In this document: positions 8,247-16,912 of the stretch, piece after piece
Numbering within the stretch: position 1 is the stretch's first letter
Layout of the letters: each line of letters starts with the position of its first letter
Source: CAZOEL01 sp964578835
GTDB lineage: Bacteria > Desulfobacterota > Syntrophobacteria > Syntrophobacterales > Syntrophobacteraceae
Direction of reading: 5' to 3'
Length of the DNA: 64,000 nt
Assembly: GCA_964578835.1 (NCBI GenBank)
Contig: CAZOEL010000029.1
Location: 5,881-69,880, forward strand
The notes under the pieces: model-generated
The model's input: the letters and a program-made list of their open reading frames with translations, nothing else
What the model was told of the DNA's origin: nothing
Databases searched by the model: none
Translations under genes and position numbers: made by a program

Positions 8247-9629
8247 ATGGAGCCCGGCGCAACTAAAGAAACTATTTTGGAACGAATGAAACAAGACGGC
8301 ATCGAATTCATTCTGGCTCAGTTCGTGGACATAAATGGCTCGGTCAAGGTGAAGCAAGTTCCAGTAAAATGCTTCGAAGACATTGTGGAAGACGGAGCGG
8401 GATTTGCCGGCGCAGCGGTGTGGGGCATGGGTCAGGGACCTCACAGCCACGATCTGATGGGGCGCGCAGATATCGACACCTATCATCAGCTTCCGTGGAG
8501 GCCGAACGTGGCGGTATTCAACACCAATCTCCACGTGGACGGCAGTCCGCACCCTTACTGCCCTCGAGGCAACCTGCTGCGCATGACCGAGCTTTTCGCC
8601 CGGGAGGGCTACGTGCTCAATTGCGGATTCGAGCCGGAGCATTTTCTCGTGGTGCGCACACCCGATGGCTCGATCAAAATCTGGGATCCCCTGGGAATAG
8701 ACACTCTGGCCAAGCCCTGCTATGACTTCAAAGGCATGTGCCAGGCGATGGACTACCTCCAGGACATCATCCGTTACGGAAACGAATTGGGCTTTGAGAT
8801 CTATCAAAGCGACCATGAAGACGCAAACGGCCAGTATGAAATCAACTTCGGCTGGACCAACGCCATGCATTCATCCGATCGGCTGACGCTCTTCCGGATG
8901 ATGACTTCTCAAATAGCCGCCAAATACGGTTGCATTTCGACCTACATGGCAAAGCCTTTCAACGACAAAACGGGATCGGGAGCCCATTTACATTTCCATG
9001 TTGCAGATGTGAAAACCGGCCGGAATCTCTTTCCGCTTGCTCCAGGAGAAACGGATTCCAAAGGGCTTGGCCTCTCAAAGCTCGCCCTCCACTACGTAGG
9101 AGGATTGCTGAAGCACATACGGGCTATTACGGCAATCGCCTCCCCGACTGTAAACTGTTACCGGCGCATTCAAAGCGGTGAATTCGTCTATTCGTCCACA
9201 TCCGGATACACCTGGACGCCTGCTTTCGCCTCCTACGGCGACAACAACCGCACTCAATTGCTCCGTTGCCCCAACTGCAATCGCTTTGAAGACAGATCGA
9301 TCTCCGCAGCCGTCAACCCTTACCTGCTTGCCGCCGCGCACATGGCTGCCGGCCTTGACGGCATAAAGAATGAAATAGACCCGGGCCAACCGTTTATTGG
9401 AACCAATGTTTACGAATTGTCTTATGACGAGCGCCGCAACCGCGGAATGACGCTGCTCCCGCAGAATCTCCTGGAAGCCGTTACAGCGCTGGAAGGGGAT
9501 GAAGTGATAAGGTCGGCGCTTGGCTCCATAGCCGATGAATTCATAAGACTGAAGAAAGCCGAATGGAGCGACTTCATGCGCCATCAGGTCACTCCCTGGG
9601 AAATCCAACGCTATCTGACTATGCTCTAA
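8247..9629 (+). CDS. gmaS: Gamma-glutamylmethylamide synthetase (glutamine synthetase family)
   Basis: Glutamine-synthetase fold ligase of 460 residues. It contains the beta-Grasp N-terminus (AQFVDINGSVK) and catalytic-domain landmarks: GFEPEHF with metal-binding Glu, the NGQYEINF segment, the ATP-site signature KPFNDKTGSGAHLHFH, and NRTQLLRCP. It belongs to the GlnT/GmaS branch rather than to housekeeping GlnA. Next to mgs and mgd genes the expected reaction is ATP-dependent ligation of methylamine to glutamate, giving gamma-glutamylmethylamide. It is transcribed away from the rest of the pathway, as a single gene. AGAGGAGA about 7 bases upstream supports the ATG. A plain type III-like glutamine synthetase is the alternative. 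Confidence 0.85.
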   Translation: MEPGATKETILERMKQDGIEFILAQFVDINGSVKVKQVPVKCFEDIVEDGAGFAGAAVWGMGQGPHSHDLMGRADIDTYHQLPWRPNVAVFNTNLHVDGSPHPYCPRGNLLRMTELFAREGYVLNCGFEPEHFLVVRTPDGSIKIWDPLGIDTLAKPCYDFKGMCQAMDYLQDIIRYGNELGFEIYQSDHEDANGQYEINFGWTNAMHSSDRLTLFRMMTSQIAAKYGCISTYMAKPFNDKTGSGAHLHFHVADVKTGRNLFPLAPGETDSKGLGLSKLALHYVGGLLKHIRAITAIASPTVNCYRRIQSGEFVYSSTSGYTWTPAFASYGDNNRTQLLRCPNCNRFEDRSISAAVNPYLLAAAHMAAGLDGIKNEIDPGQPFIGTNVYELSYDERRNRGMTLLPQNLLEAVTALEGDEVIRSALGSIADEFIRLKKAEWSDFMRHQVTPWEIQRYLTML

Positions 9630-9998
9630 ACGCTTTCAAATACTGGATGCCGGCCACAGGAGACGCCGCAATTCTTGTAGCTCAGGCGCAGGCTTCGGAG
9701 CAACCGCCTGATTTCGTCAGACTGGCCGGCATCCGGTATCGAGCGCTCCTTCAGGGCTCGTGGTCCACCTGCCCGGTCTTTCCAATGCGCCATAGACAAA
9801 TCGAATTCACCCCTCGATATCTTCCATGAAAATCACAGGCTCCTTCCTTTAAACACATTTCCTATTTACGTCATCAGATGAAAGTGGTAATGGTACGCCC
9901 TGTTGGTCAACCATGTATCAGAGAACTGGTTTACCATCCTCTGTTTTCCACTGGAAAGCTACTCATCGGGAGGCCGGAAGCCATTGAAAAATCAAGAT
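9630..9998. other. Intergenic region upstream of bioB
   Basis: This stretch of about 370 bases follows gmaS. I see no convincing terminator for gmaS. The right part carries the BirA-like operator (9904-9936) and, at 9968-9973, a GGGAGG that could be the bioB ribosome-binding site. An ATG at 9903 in the bioB frame lies at the edge of the operator and is therefore not accepted as the start. Confidence 0.45.
9904..9936 (+). promoter_or_regulatory. Candidate BirA biotin operator
   Basis: Interrupted inverted repeat: TGGTCAACC (9904-9912), a 15-base spacer, then GGTTTACCA (9928-9936). The half-sites pair at 8 of 9 positions. Sequence, half-site size and spacer length match the known bacterial BirA operator pattern (GTAAACC, about 14-16 bases, GGTTTAC). 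It lies directly upstream of bioB, where biotin-loaded BirA would block transcription of bioBFDA. BirA itself is not in the window. Confidence 0.82.
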
Positions 9999-10958
9999 AT
10001 GAATTACATTCAGCTCGCCGCGGAAGAGGGCCGGCCTCTTTCGGTCGAGCTTGCGCTGAAGGTGCTGACTTCTTCTGTGACCGATCTTCCCCAATTGTTC
10101 GCATCGGCGAGCGCGGCGCGTCAACGCCGTTTTGGCAATGTCGCAAGCCTGTGCTCCATTTTGAACGCGCGCAGCGGCGCTTGTCAGGAGGACTGCGCGT
10201 TTTGCGCTCAAGCGGCGCGCCATTCCACGGAAGCTCAAATTACTCCGCTTTATTCCGAGGAAGAGCTGTTGGAATCCTATGAAGCAGCTGGACAATTGCC
10301 CATCGCCCATTTCGGCGTTGTGACGAGCGGCGGCGCTCTCTCTTCGAGAGGCGTCGAGAGGATCTGCCGGGCGATTGAGCGGAAGAAGATTCCCGGGCTC
10401 GCCTGGTGCGCATCTCTCGGGTGTCTCGGTCTCACGGAGCTGGCGGCGTTGAAAAAGGCTGGACTGGAAAGATTCCATCACAATCTCGAGACTGCGCCGA
10501 GTTATTTCCCGGAGATTTGCACGACGCACACCTACGAACTGAGGCTGACCACATTGCGCAATGCTAAGGAAGCGGGGCTCGAGGTCTGTTGCGGAGGCAT
10601 AATCGGCCTGGGAGAATCCCTGGAGCAGAGAGTCGAATTTGCGATGACTTTAGCGCGGGAGAAAGTCGATTCCATCCCGCTCAACTTCCTGATTCCCGTT
10701 GCCGGAACAAGGCTCGGGCATTTGAAACCCTTACAACCGCTCGATATTTTGCGATCGGTAGCCATGTTCCGGCTCACCAATCCCAATGCGGAAATAAGGG
10801 TTTGCGCGGGACGCCTTCACCTGCGGGATTTGCAGTCGATGCTTTTCCTGGCCGGGGCCAATGGAATGATGATAGGCAATCTTCTAACCGTCGCCGGACG
10901 AAACGTCGAGCAGGATTTGCAGATGCTTGCCGACCTCGAGGTGGAGTATGCGCGCTGA
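9999..10958 (+). CDS. bioB: Biotin synthase
   Basis: Radical SAM enzyme that inserts sulfur into dethiobiotin, the last step of biotin synthesis. The protein is 319 residues from the chosen ATG. The 4Fe-4S cysteines that bind SAM are Cys62, Cys66 and Cys69 in GACQEDCAFCAQ. Later motifs include WCASLGCLG, EVCCGGIIGLGE, the NFLIPVAGTRL strand and RVCAGR, whose Arg is a ligand region for the 2Fe-2S cluster. The ATG at 9999 is used. A TTG at 9984 has GGGAGG 10 bases upstream and is a real alternative, adding five residues. It is the first gene of the bio operon, behind the BirA-like operator, and its stop overlaps bioF. Confidence 0.96.
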   Translation: MNYIQLAAEEGRPLSVELALKVLTSSVTDLPQLFASASAARQRRFGNVASLCSILNARSGACQEDCAFCAQAARHSTEAQITPLYSEEELLESYEAAGQLPIAHFGVVTSGGALSSRGVERICRAIERKKIPGLAWCASLGCLGLTELAALKKAGLERFHHNLETAPSYFPEICTTHTYELRLTTLRNAKEAGLEVCCGGIIGLGESLEQRVEFAMTLAREKVDSIPLNFLIPVAGTRLGHLKPLQPLDILRSVAMFRLTNPNAEIRVCAGRLHLRDLQSMLFLAGANGMMIGNLLTVAGRNVEQDLQMLADLEVEYAR

Positions 10959-12120
10959 GGGATGGATAGAGGAAGAGCTTGCCCGGCTGCGCGAAAAAAG
11001 CAGCTACAGAAGTCTTACCGTCTACCATGAAACAGGAGTGCGCATCAGGTCGGAGGGAAAGACTTATCTCAACTTTTCGTCCAACGATTATCTCAACATG
11101 TTCAATCGGCCGGAGGTAATCGCCGCAAGCCGCAAAATGTTGGAGCAGTATGGATGCGGCGCAACGGCTTCACGGCTTGTAGCGGGGACGCTTGCTTTTC
11201 ATGAGGCGCTCGAGCGTGAGTTGGCGGAATTCAAGGGATATCCCGAAGCCATTGTTTTCGGCAGTGGATTTCTGACCAATGCAGGCGTGATACCGGCGCT
11301 TGTCGGAAAGTCCGACCATGTTTTCTCCGATAAACTGGCGCACGCCAGCATCATTGACGGCATCGGCCTGAGCCGCGCGGAGCGGCTCCCTTTTCAGCAC
11401 AACGACGTCGACCATCTGGATCATCTCCTGAGGAACTGTAGAAGCGGAAACCGCAAGCTGATCGTTACCGAATCCGTGTTCAGCATGGATGGAGATTTGG
11501 CGCCTTTGCCCGAAATCGCATCGATAGCGGTCAAGCACGGCGCGATGCTCATGGTGGATGAGGCGCACGCCTCCGGGATCTTCGGCCCCTCGGGCAGCGG
11601 ACTCATCCGGGAGCATGGGCTCGAGGACAAAGTGAATGTGTCGATGGGAACGCTGAGCAAGGCTCTCGGGGGCTACGGCGGTTTCGTAGCATGCTCGTCC
11701 GCAGTGCGACAACTTCTGGTCAACCGAACCCGCTCTTTCCTGTACACGACAGGCTTGCCTCCGGCAGTAATTGGAAGCGCCCTCGGCGCGCTCCAGGTCA
11801 TCAAGGATGATCCCGGAATGGGCGCCCGTCTGCTCGATAAAGCCGCCTATTTTCGCAAGCTTCTTCGTGAAGGAGGTTTGGATGTGGGCCCTTCGGAAAG
11901 TCAGATCATTCCCATCATTATAGGAGAAAACTATCAGGCTCTGGCAGTAGCGCAGAGACTTAGAACCGAGGGAATTCTGGCGGTCGCCATTCGCCCCCCG
12001 ACAGTTCCGGAAGGCACTTCTCGCTTGCGGTTTTCCGTCACTCTGGGGTTTAGCCGTGAAGACCTGGAATGGGCGGCCGAGCGCATTATCAAGGCGGTAA
12101 TAGAAGAAGGAAGACTATGA
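10948..12120 (+). CDS. bioF: 8-amino-7-oxononanoate synthase
   Basis: PLP-dependent alpha-oxoamine synthase of 390 residues. It condenses a pimeloyl thioester with alanine to make 7-keto-8-aminopelargonate. The family features are FSSNDYLN (44-51), TASRLVAGT, the DEAHA segment with Asp204 that contacts the PLP ring nitrogen, and the Schiff-base Lys238 in GTLSKALGGYGG. The ATG at 10948 overlaps the end of bioB by 11 bases and has a purine-rich GAGGTGGAG about 3 bases upstream. Its own stop forms an ATGA overlap with bioD. A longer in-frame start at 10927 lies inside bioB and is less likely. Confidence 0.95.
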   Translation: MRAEGWIEEELARLREKSSYRSLTVYHETGVRIRSEGKTYLNFSSNDYLNMFNRPEVIAASRKMLEQYGCGATASRLVAGTLAFHEALERELAEFKGYPEAIVFGSGFLTNAGVIPALVGKSDHVFSDKLAHASIIDGIGLSRAERLPFQHNDVDHLDHLLRNCRSGNRKLIVTESVFSMDGDLAPLPEIASIAVKHGAMLMVDEAHASGIFGPSGSGLIREHGLEDKVNVSMGTLSKALGGYGGFVACSSAVRQLLVNRTRSFLYTTGLPPAVIGSALGALQVIKDDPGMGARLLDKAAYFRKLLREGGLDVGPSESQIIPIIIGENYQALAVAQRLRTEGILAVAIRPPTVPEGTSRLRFSVTLGFSREDLEWAAERIIKAVIEEGRL

Positions 12121-12848
12121 AACTGCCGGATAGAGGCGTTTTCATCACCGGAACAGATACCGATATCGGCAAGACTGCCGTAGCAGCTGCGGTTCTCCTG
12201 TCCTTGCGTCAAGCGGGGGTGGACGCCGTTCCGATGAAGCCCGTCCAAACAGGAGGCGTTCCTCGCCAGGACAACAGGCTCGGAAGTCCGGATCTCGATT
12301 TTTGCCTGAAAATGGCTGGGATGCAGGTAGATCTTGAAGAATACGATCTCATGGCGCCCTATGTCTATGAACCTGCGTGCTCGCCTCATCTTGCTGCAGC
12401 CCGGTCCGGCCGCGACATATCGTTTGATGGGATTGCCGACGCCCTCTTCGGCTTGCTTGCGCGCCGCGAGCGCGTCGTGGTGGAGGGGGCTGGGGGAGTG
12501 TTGGTCCCGATCACAGGCGACAAAATGACGATCGATCTCATGGAGCGTCTGGGCCTGCCTGTTATCCTGGCCTCAAGACCAGGCCTGGGTACGATCAATC
12601 ACACCCTTTTGTCCCTTCGAGAGCTCGAGCGCAGGGGAATTCCGATTCTAGGCGTCATTTTCTGTGACACAAAGAAGACCATCTGGGGAGAAATAGAAGA
12701 AGACAACATCAGAACCATCGAACGACTCGGACATGCGCCAGTTTTGGGCCGCATTCCCTATATGGAGGAGCTCAACAATGGAAAGATAACCTCCAGCGTT
12801 TTCAAAGCAGCCGTATCGGAGGGGCTAAATCTTTTATGGGGCGGGTAA
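12117..12848 (+). CDS. bioD: ATP-dependent dethiobiotin synthetase
   Basis: P-loop enzyme of 243 residues that forms the ureido ring of dethiobiotin from 7,8-diaminopelargonate, CO2 and ATP. The Walker A-type loop is GTDTDIGKT at 12-20. MKPVQTGG carries the substrate-site Lys, VEGAGGVLVPI is the family's second signature, and SRPGLGTINHTLL follows. The ATGA overlap with the bioF stop marks translational coupling, with GAAGAAGGAAG just upstream. It sits third in the operon and is followed after a short gap by bioA. There are no odd features. Confidence 0.95.
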   Translation: MKLPDRGVFITGTDTDIGKTAVAAAVLLSLRQAGVDAVPMKPVQTGGVPRQDNRLGSPDLDFCLKMAGMQVDLEEYDLMAPYVYEPACSPHLAAARSGRDISFDGIADALFGLLARRERVVVEGAGGVLVPITGDKMTIDLMERLGLPVILASRPGLGTINHTLLSLRELERRGIPILGVIFCDTKKTIWGEIEEDNIRTIERLGHAPVLGRIPYMEELNNGKITSSVFKAAVSEGLNLLWGG

Positions 12849-12870
12849 GCTATGGGACTTGGGAGTTGAA

Positions 12871-14205
12871 ATGATGCAACCGATTACGGAGCGCTACTGG
12901 AATCTTGACAAAAAGAGCATATGGCACCCTTACACCAGACATTCGGCCGCAAAGGAAGGCGGCTTTCCCATTATCACGCGCGGGGAAGGGGTTTATCTTT
13001 TCGATACGGAGCAAAGGCGATATTTCGACGCCATCTCTTCCTGGTGGGCATGCAACCTTGGCCATAGCCATCCGGGGATCACTGCGGCCATAATCAAGCA
13101 GGCTGGAGAACTGCAGCACAGTATTCTCGGAAACCTTTCTCACCTTCGCGCCATAGAGCTCGCCTCGGAGCTCATCGAATGGTTTCCGGACAAGCGCAGA
13201 AGAACATTGTTCGCGAGCGATGGGGCAAGCGCGGTTGAGGCTGCGCTGCGCGTCGCCCTGCAGTACCGGCACAACATTGGGGAACAAGGCCGATGCAGGT
13301 TCGTAGCGCTCGAAGGAGCTTATCACGGCGACACCATCGGAGCCATGTCGGTTGGCTATCTGCCCTCTTTCCATGCTCCATACAAACCTCTGCTCTTCCC
13401 CGTTCACCAAGCCGAAACGCCTGTCTGCGCTCAATGCTCCTATGGAAAATCGCCGATGAGCTGCAACATCGAGTGCTTTTCTTCCATGGAGCGCATATTT
13501 CAAGAGCACGCCGAAGAGCTCACTGCCGTAATTGTCGAGCCGCTCTGCCAGGGCTCCGCGGGAATGAGGATTTATCCCGCTAAGTACCTTGCAAGCCTGA
13601 GCGGGCTCTGTCGCAAGCACGGAGTGCTTTTGATCGTGGATGAAGTGGCTATGGGTTTCGGAAGAACCGGAAAAATGTTCGCCTTCGAACATGCGGAGAT
13701 CGATCCCGATATCGTCTGCCTCGGAAAGAGCTTATCCGGGGGGTACCTGCCGATAAGCGCCGTGGTTGTCAAAGAGGAGATTTTTGAGACGTTCTCGGAT
13801 GAGCCCCGGGACAATACCTTTTATCACGGGCACACTTTCGCCGGGAACCCCATTGCTGCGGCGGCGGCCGTTGAATGTCTGAAGATCTACCGCGACGAGG
13901 ATATCGTCGGACGCGCCAAAGAGCTGGGCGGAGTGCTGGAACGGGAGCTCGCCGGGTTCAAAGGCCTTACTGACATTAAGAATGTTCGAAGCCTGGGCCT
14001 GGTGGGCGCATTCGAGCTCTCCGACAGCCCCAGCGGGGAAGGCGGAGCGGAGCGAGCGCAGCGTCTCCGCAAAAAGATGCTGCAGCGCGGAGCCCTTATT
14101 CGGCCGCTCGGAGCTACGGTTTATCTGATGCCGCCCCTGGTTGTTCCCGAAGAAATCCTCATAGAAACGGCGCAGGCGATGAAAAAGGAAATCGCCTCGC
14201 TTTGA
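12871..14205 (+). CDS. bioA: Adenosylmethionine-8-amino-7-oxononanoate aminotransferase
   Basis: Class III PLP aminotransferase of about 444 residues that uses S-adenosylmethionine as amino donor to make 7,8-diaminopelargonate. It shows the BioA signature SSWWACNLGHSHP (near 56-68), the FASDGASAVEAALR segment, the DEVAMGFGRTGKMF block and the Schiff-base Lys286 in CLGKSLSGGYLP. GGGAG lies 5 bases before the ATG at 12871; an adjacent ATG at 12874 and an upstream TTG at 12859 are alternatives. It is the last gene of bioBFDA. No gene for pimeloyl-ACP synthesis (bioC, bioH, bioG, bioW or bioI) is nearby, so that step must be encoded elsewhere. Confidence 0.95.
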   Translation: MMQPITERYWNLDKKSIWHPYTRHSAAKEGGFPIITRGEGVYLFDTEQRRYFDAISSWWACNLGHSHPGITAAIIKQAGELQHSILGNLSHLRAIELASELIEWFPDKRRRTLFASDGASAVEAALRVALQYRHNIGEQGRCRFVALEGAYHGDTIGAMSVGYLPSFHAPYKPLLFPVHQAETPVCAQCSYGKSPMSCNIECFSSMERIFQEHAEELTAVIVEPLCQGSAGMRIYPAKYLASLSGLCRKHGVLLIVDEVAMGFGRTGKMFAFEHAEIDPDIVCLGKSLSGGYLPISAVVVKEEIFETFSDEPRDNTFYHGHTFAGNPIAAAAAVECLKIYRDEDIVGRAKELGGVLERELAGFKGLTDIKNVRSLGLVGAFELSDSPSGEGGAERAQRLRKKMLQRGALIRPLGATVYLMPPLVVPEEILIETAQAMKKEIASL

Positions 14206-14214
14206 TCCGGAGCT

Positions 14215-14238
14215 CGCCGCCCTTCGAAAAGGGCGGCG
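14215..14238. terminator. GC-rich hairpin between convergent bioA and LOG genes
   Basis: Perfect 10-base stem: CGCCGCCCTT (14215-14224), loop CGAA, then AAGGGCGGCG (14229-14238). It lies 10 bases after bioA and about 38 bases from the end of the convergent LOG gene, as expected for a shared terminator. Neither side has a clear T tract, so intrinsic termination is not certain. Confidence 0.6.
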
Positions 14239-14275
14239 GCATAACGCATCGGACGCAGCCAGCGCCAATTTGTTT

Positions 14276-14929
14276 TCAGACAATGACATAACGCTTAATG
14301 GTCTGGACGATCTCATCGGGATCGTCCAGGACGCTGACTAAATTGAGGTCTCCGGGTGAGATGTACTTGCGCTCCGTAAGCGTGCTGTTGATCCAGTCGA
14401 GCAGTCCCCGCCAATATTCCTTTCCACACAGAATCACCGGAAAAGGCTTGATCCTTTTAGTCTGGATGAGGGTAAGGGCTTCAAAGATCTCATCCATGGT
14501 CCCGAAGCCTCCGGGCATGCCTATGTAAGCTTGCGCATACTTGATGAACATGACCTTGCGAACGAAGAAATGCTGAAAGTTCAAAGCCTGCGTCGTGTAT
14601 GGATTAGGGGCCTGCTCGAGCGGAAGAGAAATGTTCAATCCGACCGACTTGGCGCCTCCTTCACGCGCGCCTTTATTGCCCGCTTCCATTATTCCCGGGC
14701 CGCCTCCCGTGATTATATGAAACCCGCTTTTTGCAAGCTCCCTTGCAATGACAACGGTCTTTTCATAGCTCTCTTCTCCCGGCTTCACTCGGGCCGAGCC
14801 AAAGATAGATACCGCAGGATAAACTTCTGAGAGCATTTCGAAGCCATCCACAAATTCGGCCAGAATTTTGAAAAGCCGCCAAGAATCGTGAATGGTCATT
14901 GCATCGACTACATACTGCTTTTCGGGCAT
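14276..14929 (-). CDS. LOG-family (TIGR00730) nucleotide phosphoribohydrolase
   Basis: Rossmann-fold protein of 217 residues from the LOG/YgdH-type family, once annotated as lysine decarboxylase. Characterised members release free base from nucleoside 5-prime monophosphates, in plants activating cytokinins. The diagnostic motif PGGFGTMDE is present (about residue 135), along with FGSARV and TGGGPGIMEAGNKGA, which bind the phosphate. The start at 14929 is chosen because GAGAGGGA lies about 5 bases upstream; longer in-frame starts at 14950 and 15037 lack a ribosome site. The bacterial substrate is unknown. It faces bioA and shares no operon. Confidence 0.88.
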   Translation of the reverse strand: MPEKQYVVDAMTIHDSWRLFKILAEFVDGFEMLSEVYPAVSIFGSARVKPGEESYEKTVVIARELAKSGFHIITGGGPGIMEAGNKGAREGGAKSVGLNISLPLEQAPNPYTTQALNFQHFFVRKVMFIKYAQAYIGMPGGFGTMDEIFEALTLIQTKRIKPFPVILCGKEYWRGLLDWINSTLTERKYISPGDLNLVSVLDDPDEIVQTIKRYVIV

Positions 14930-15331
14930 ATTTTCCCTCTCTAACGTCATTTTGCACTTATTTATCAGGCTGTTTGCTATTTCCTTTGTGGAATGAAGTC
15001 CTATCTTAGGAAGTGTGGTTTCGGAAATCAAGAGCATTAAGGAGCTCGGAAAAGCTTTCGTCCTCCGGATGGAGATGCGGCTCTTTGCTTCCGAGAGTAA
15101 GATCTTCGGTCAGCCAACGCTTTCTGCTTACTTTTGTGGCTCTTCATGCTGCAAGAAGGTATGAGTAATAAATGAACAAGTTGGTTGCATGCTCGGCGGA
15201 AATACATTGAATCGCTCTCTGAAATGAGCTATGAAGCGCAACGGTACTCACTTTGACCATTACAGAGCGTTCTATTGTTTGAGCGGATGACAAATGAACG
15301 CCTACTTCAAATAATGAGGAGGTCGTCCAAT
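14930..15331. other. Intergenic region, divergent promoters
   Basis: About 400 bases between the LOG gene (minus) and a small plus-strand gene. It should hold promoters for both. I could not identify a well-spaced -35/-10 pair, a regulatory palindrome or a small RNA. A TTGACC at about 15253 is the best -35-like hexamer, but it has no properly placed -10. Confidence 0.3.
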
Positions 15332-15604
15332 ATGGAAATGAAGGAATTTTTGAGAGCCGCTGTGAGGAAGGTGAATAAAAAGGTAACCGAAGGATCTTTG
15401 GATATACACGAAGAGGGTTACTCCGATCCGGAAGAAATGCTCTTGGATTGGATCTGGATCGAGCTCAAGGAAGAATCCCCAGACAAGGATGCCGTCATCG
15501 ATATGGAACTGGACGACCTCTATGAGCTTATTGAAAGCTCGGCGGATGTTTATGAAAACTACCAAATCCTTCTGGAATCGATCAAGACCGCCGAAAAATC
15601 TTAG
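15332..15604 (+). CDS. Small acidic protein of unknown function
   Basis: I do not recognise this 90-residue protein. It is strongly acidic, rich in Glu and Asp, and predicted to be helical and cytosolic, with no membrane segment or signal peptide. The start at 15332 is chosen over upstream in-frame starts (TTG 15275, ATG 15287) because GAGGAGG at 15316-15322 sits 9 bases before it. A strong intrinsic terminator follows 25 bases after the stop, so it is a complete single-gene transcription unit. The ribosome site and terminator make it likely to be real. Confidence 0.7.
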   Translation: MEMKEFLRAAVRKVNKKVTEGSLDIHEEGYSDPEEMLLDWIWIELKEESPDKDAVIDMELDDLYELIESSADVYENYQILLESIKTAEKS

Positions 15605-15629
15605 CAGATCGAGAACAGCCGCAATATCG

Positions 15630-15654
15630 GCGCCCTGAGAGGGGCGCTTTTTTT
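15630..15654 (+). terminator. Rho-independent terminator
   Basis: Stem GCGCCC (15630-15635), loop of six bases, GGGCGC (15642-15647), followed by seven T residues (15648-15654). It ends the transcript of the small acidic protein gene, before the RlmI-like gene. Confidence 0.88.
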
Positions 15655-15714
15655 GTTCGTTTGCTATTCCCATTCTCCAATCCCTTCAAAAGGAAACAGG
15701 CCCAAAGAGCAGAC

Positions 15715-16884
15715 ATGGAAGCTATTTATCTCAATGCAGGAAAGGAAAGACGAATATTGCAGGGCCATCGCTGGATCTTCAGCAACGAAATATCCAGTCG
15801 ATTGACCGATTATGAACCGGGCAGCTGGGTTGAAGTGTTTTCCTCCAAAGGCGTTTCGCTCGGCTCAGGCTATGTCAATCCCAAATCGCTCATCTCCGTG
15901 CGTCTCGTATGCAGGCCGGGTGAGAAACCATCCAGGGATTTCTTTCATGATTTGATCAAAAAGGCCGCGACCATAAGGGGCGACCTGTTTTATCCCGGGT
16001 CCAGTTGTTACAGGGCTCTTTTCGGAGAATCCGACGGAATCCCCGGCCTGATAGTCGATCGTTATAACGATTTAGTGGTCTACCAGGTTACAACGCTTGG
16101 CATATCGATCATGGAATCGCTTTTTCAAGAGATCCTGCTGGATATTTTCAAGCCTGAAGCCCTCGCGTTCCGCCATGACACAAGGATCAGATTGTTGGAA
16201 GGGCTCCCTCTGGACAAAGGAGTGGCTTTCGGAAAAATTCCCGAAGAGCACGAGGTCGACATCGACGGCATTTTTTACAAGGTGGATGTTTTGCGGGGCC
16301 AGAAAACAGGTCTTTTTCTCGATCAAAGGGACAATCGGAAGGCTCTCGGCCGCTGGGCTTCGGGCAAACGCGTTCTGGATCTCTTTTGCTACAATGGCGC
16401 ATGGAGCCTCAGCGCCGCCTCGGCCGGGGCTATGGAGGCCATGGGTGTGGATCAGTCTTCCGAAGCGATCTCTCAGGCAAATGAGAATGCCGCGCGCAAT
16501 CGTCTGGATGGCGTCTGCCGTTTTGTTGAATCCGATGTGCTGAGTTATCTCAAAGAAGTCAAGAAAGGATACTTCGACATTATCGTCCTCGATCCGCCTG
16601 CTTTCGCAAAAACAAAAAATGCGCTTCCTGAAGCCAGAAAGGGTTATGCGGACATCAACAGGCGAGCCCTGTTAGCTCTGAAGCCCGGCGGCTTGCTGGT
16701 AAGCTCTTCCTGCTCCTATCACCTCACCGAAGAGCTTTTCCGCGAAGCTCTTCTGCAGGCAGCCCTCTCGAGCGGTCGTCAATTGAGACTGCTGGAAACG
16801 CGCGGCCAAGCGGCCGACCATCCAGCGCTTCTGGCCATGCCCGAAACCCGGTACTTGAAATGCTACTTCCTCGAAGTGATGTGA
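15715..16884 (+). CDS. rlmI: RlmI-type class I rRNA (cytosine-C5) methyltransferase
   Basis: SAM-dependent methyltransferase of 389 residues in the RlmI/YccW family, which methylates C5 of cytosine 1962 in 23S rRNA. An N-terminal PUA-like domain (residues about 3-80, GHRWIFSNEI) is followed by a linker domain and the Rossmann catalytic domain (VLDLFCYNG near 220, DPPAFAKTK, then SSSCSYHL with the likely catalytic Cys). The ATG at 15715 fits the usual PUA start; an upstream in-frame start at 15661 would add 18 atypical residues and begin only a few bases after a terminator. Transcription ends at the hairpin at 16913-16958. Exact target position is inferred from the family. Confidence 0.88.
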   Translation: MEAIYLNAGKERRILQGHRWIFSNEISSRLTDYEPGSWVEVFSSKGVSLGSGYVNPKSLISVRLVCRPGEKPSRDFFHDLIKKAATIRGDLFYPGSSCYRALFGESDGIPGLIVDRYNDLVVYQVTTLGISIMESLFQEILLDIFKPEALAFRHDTRIRLLEGLPLDKGVAFGKIPEEHEVDIDGIFYKVDVLRGQKTGLFLDQRDNRKALGRWASGKRVLDLFCYNGAWSLSAASAGAMEAMGVDQSSEAISQANENAARNRLDGVCRFVESDVLSYLKEVKKGYFDIIVLDPPAFAKTKNALPEARKGYADINRRALLALKPGGLLVSSSCSYHLTEELFREALLQAALSSGRQLRLLETRGQAADHPALLAMPETRYLKCYFLEVM

Positions 16885-16912
16885 ATTTCGCCTCATTGCC
16901 CAAGAATTAAAG

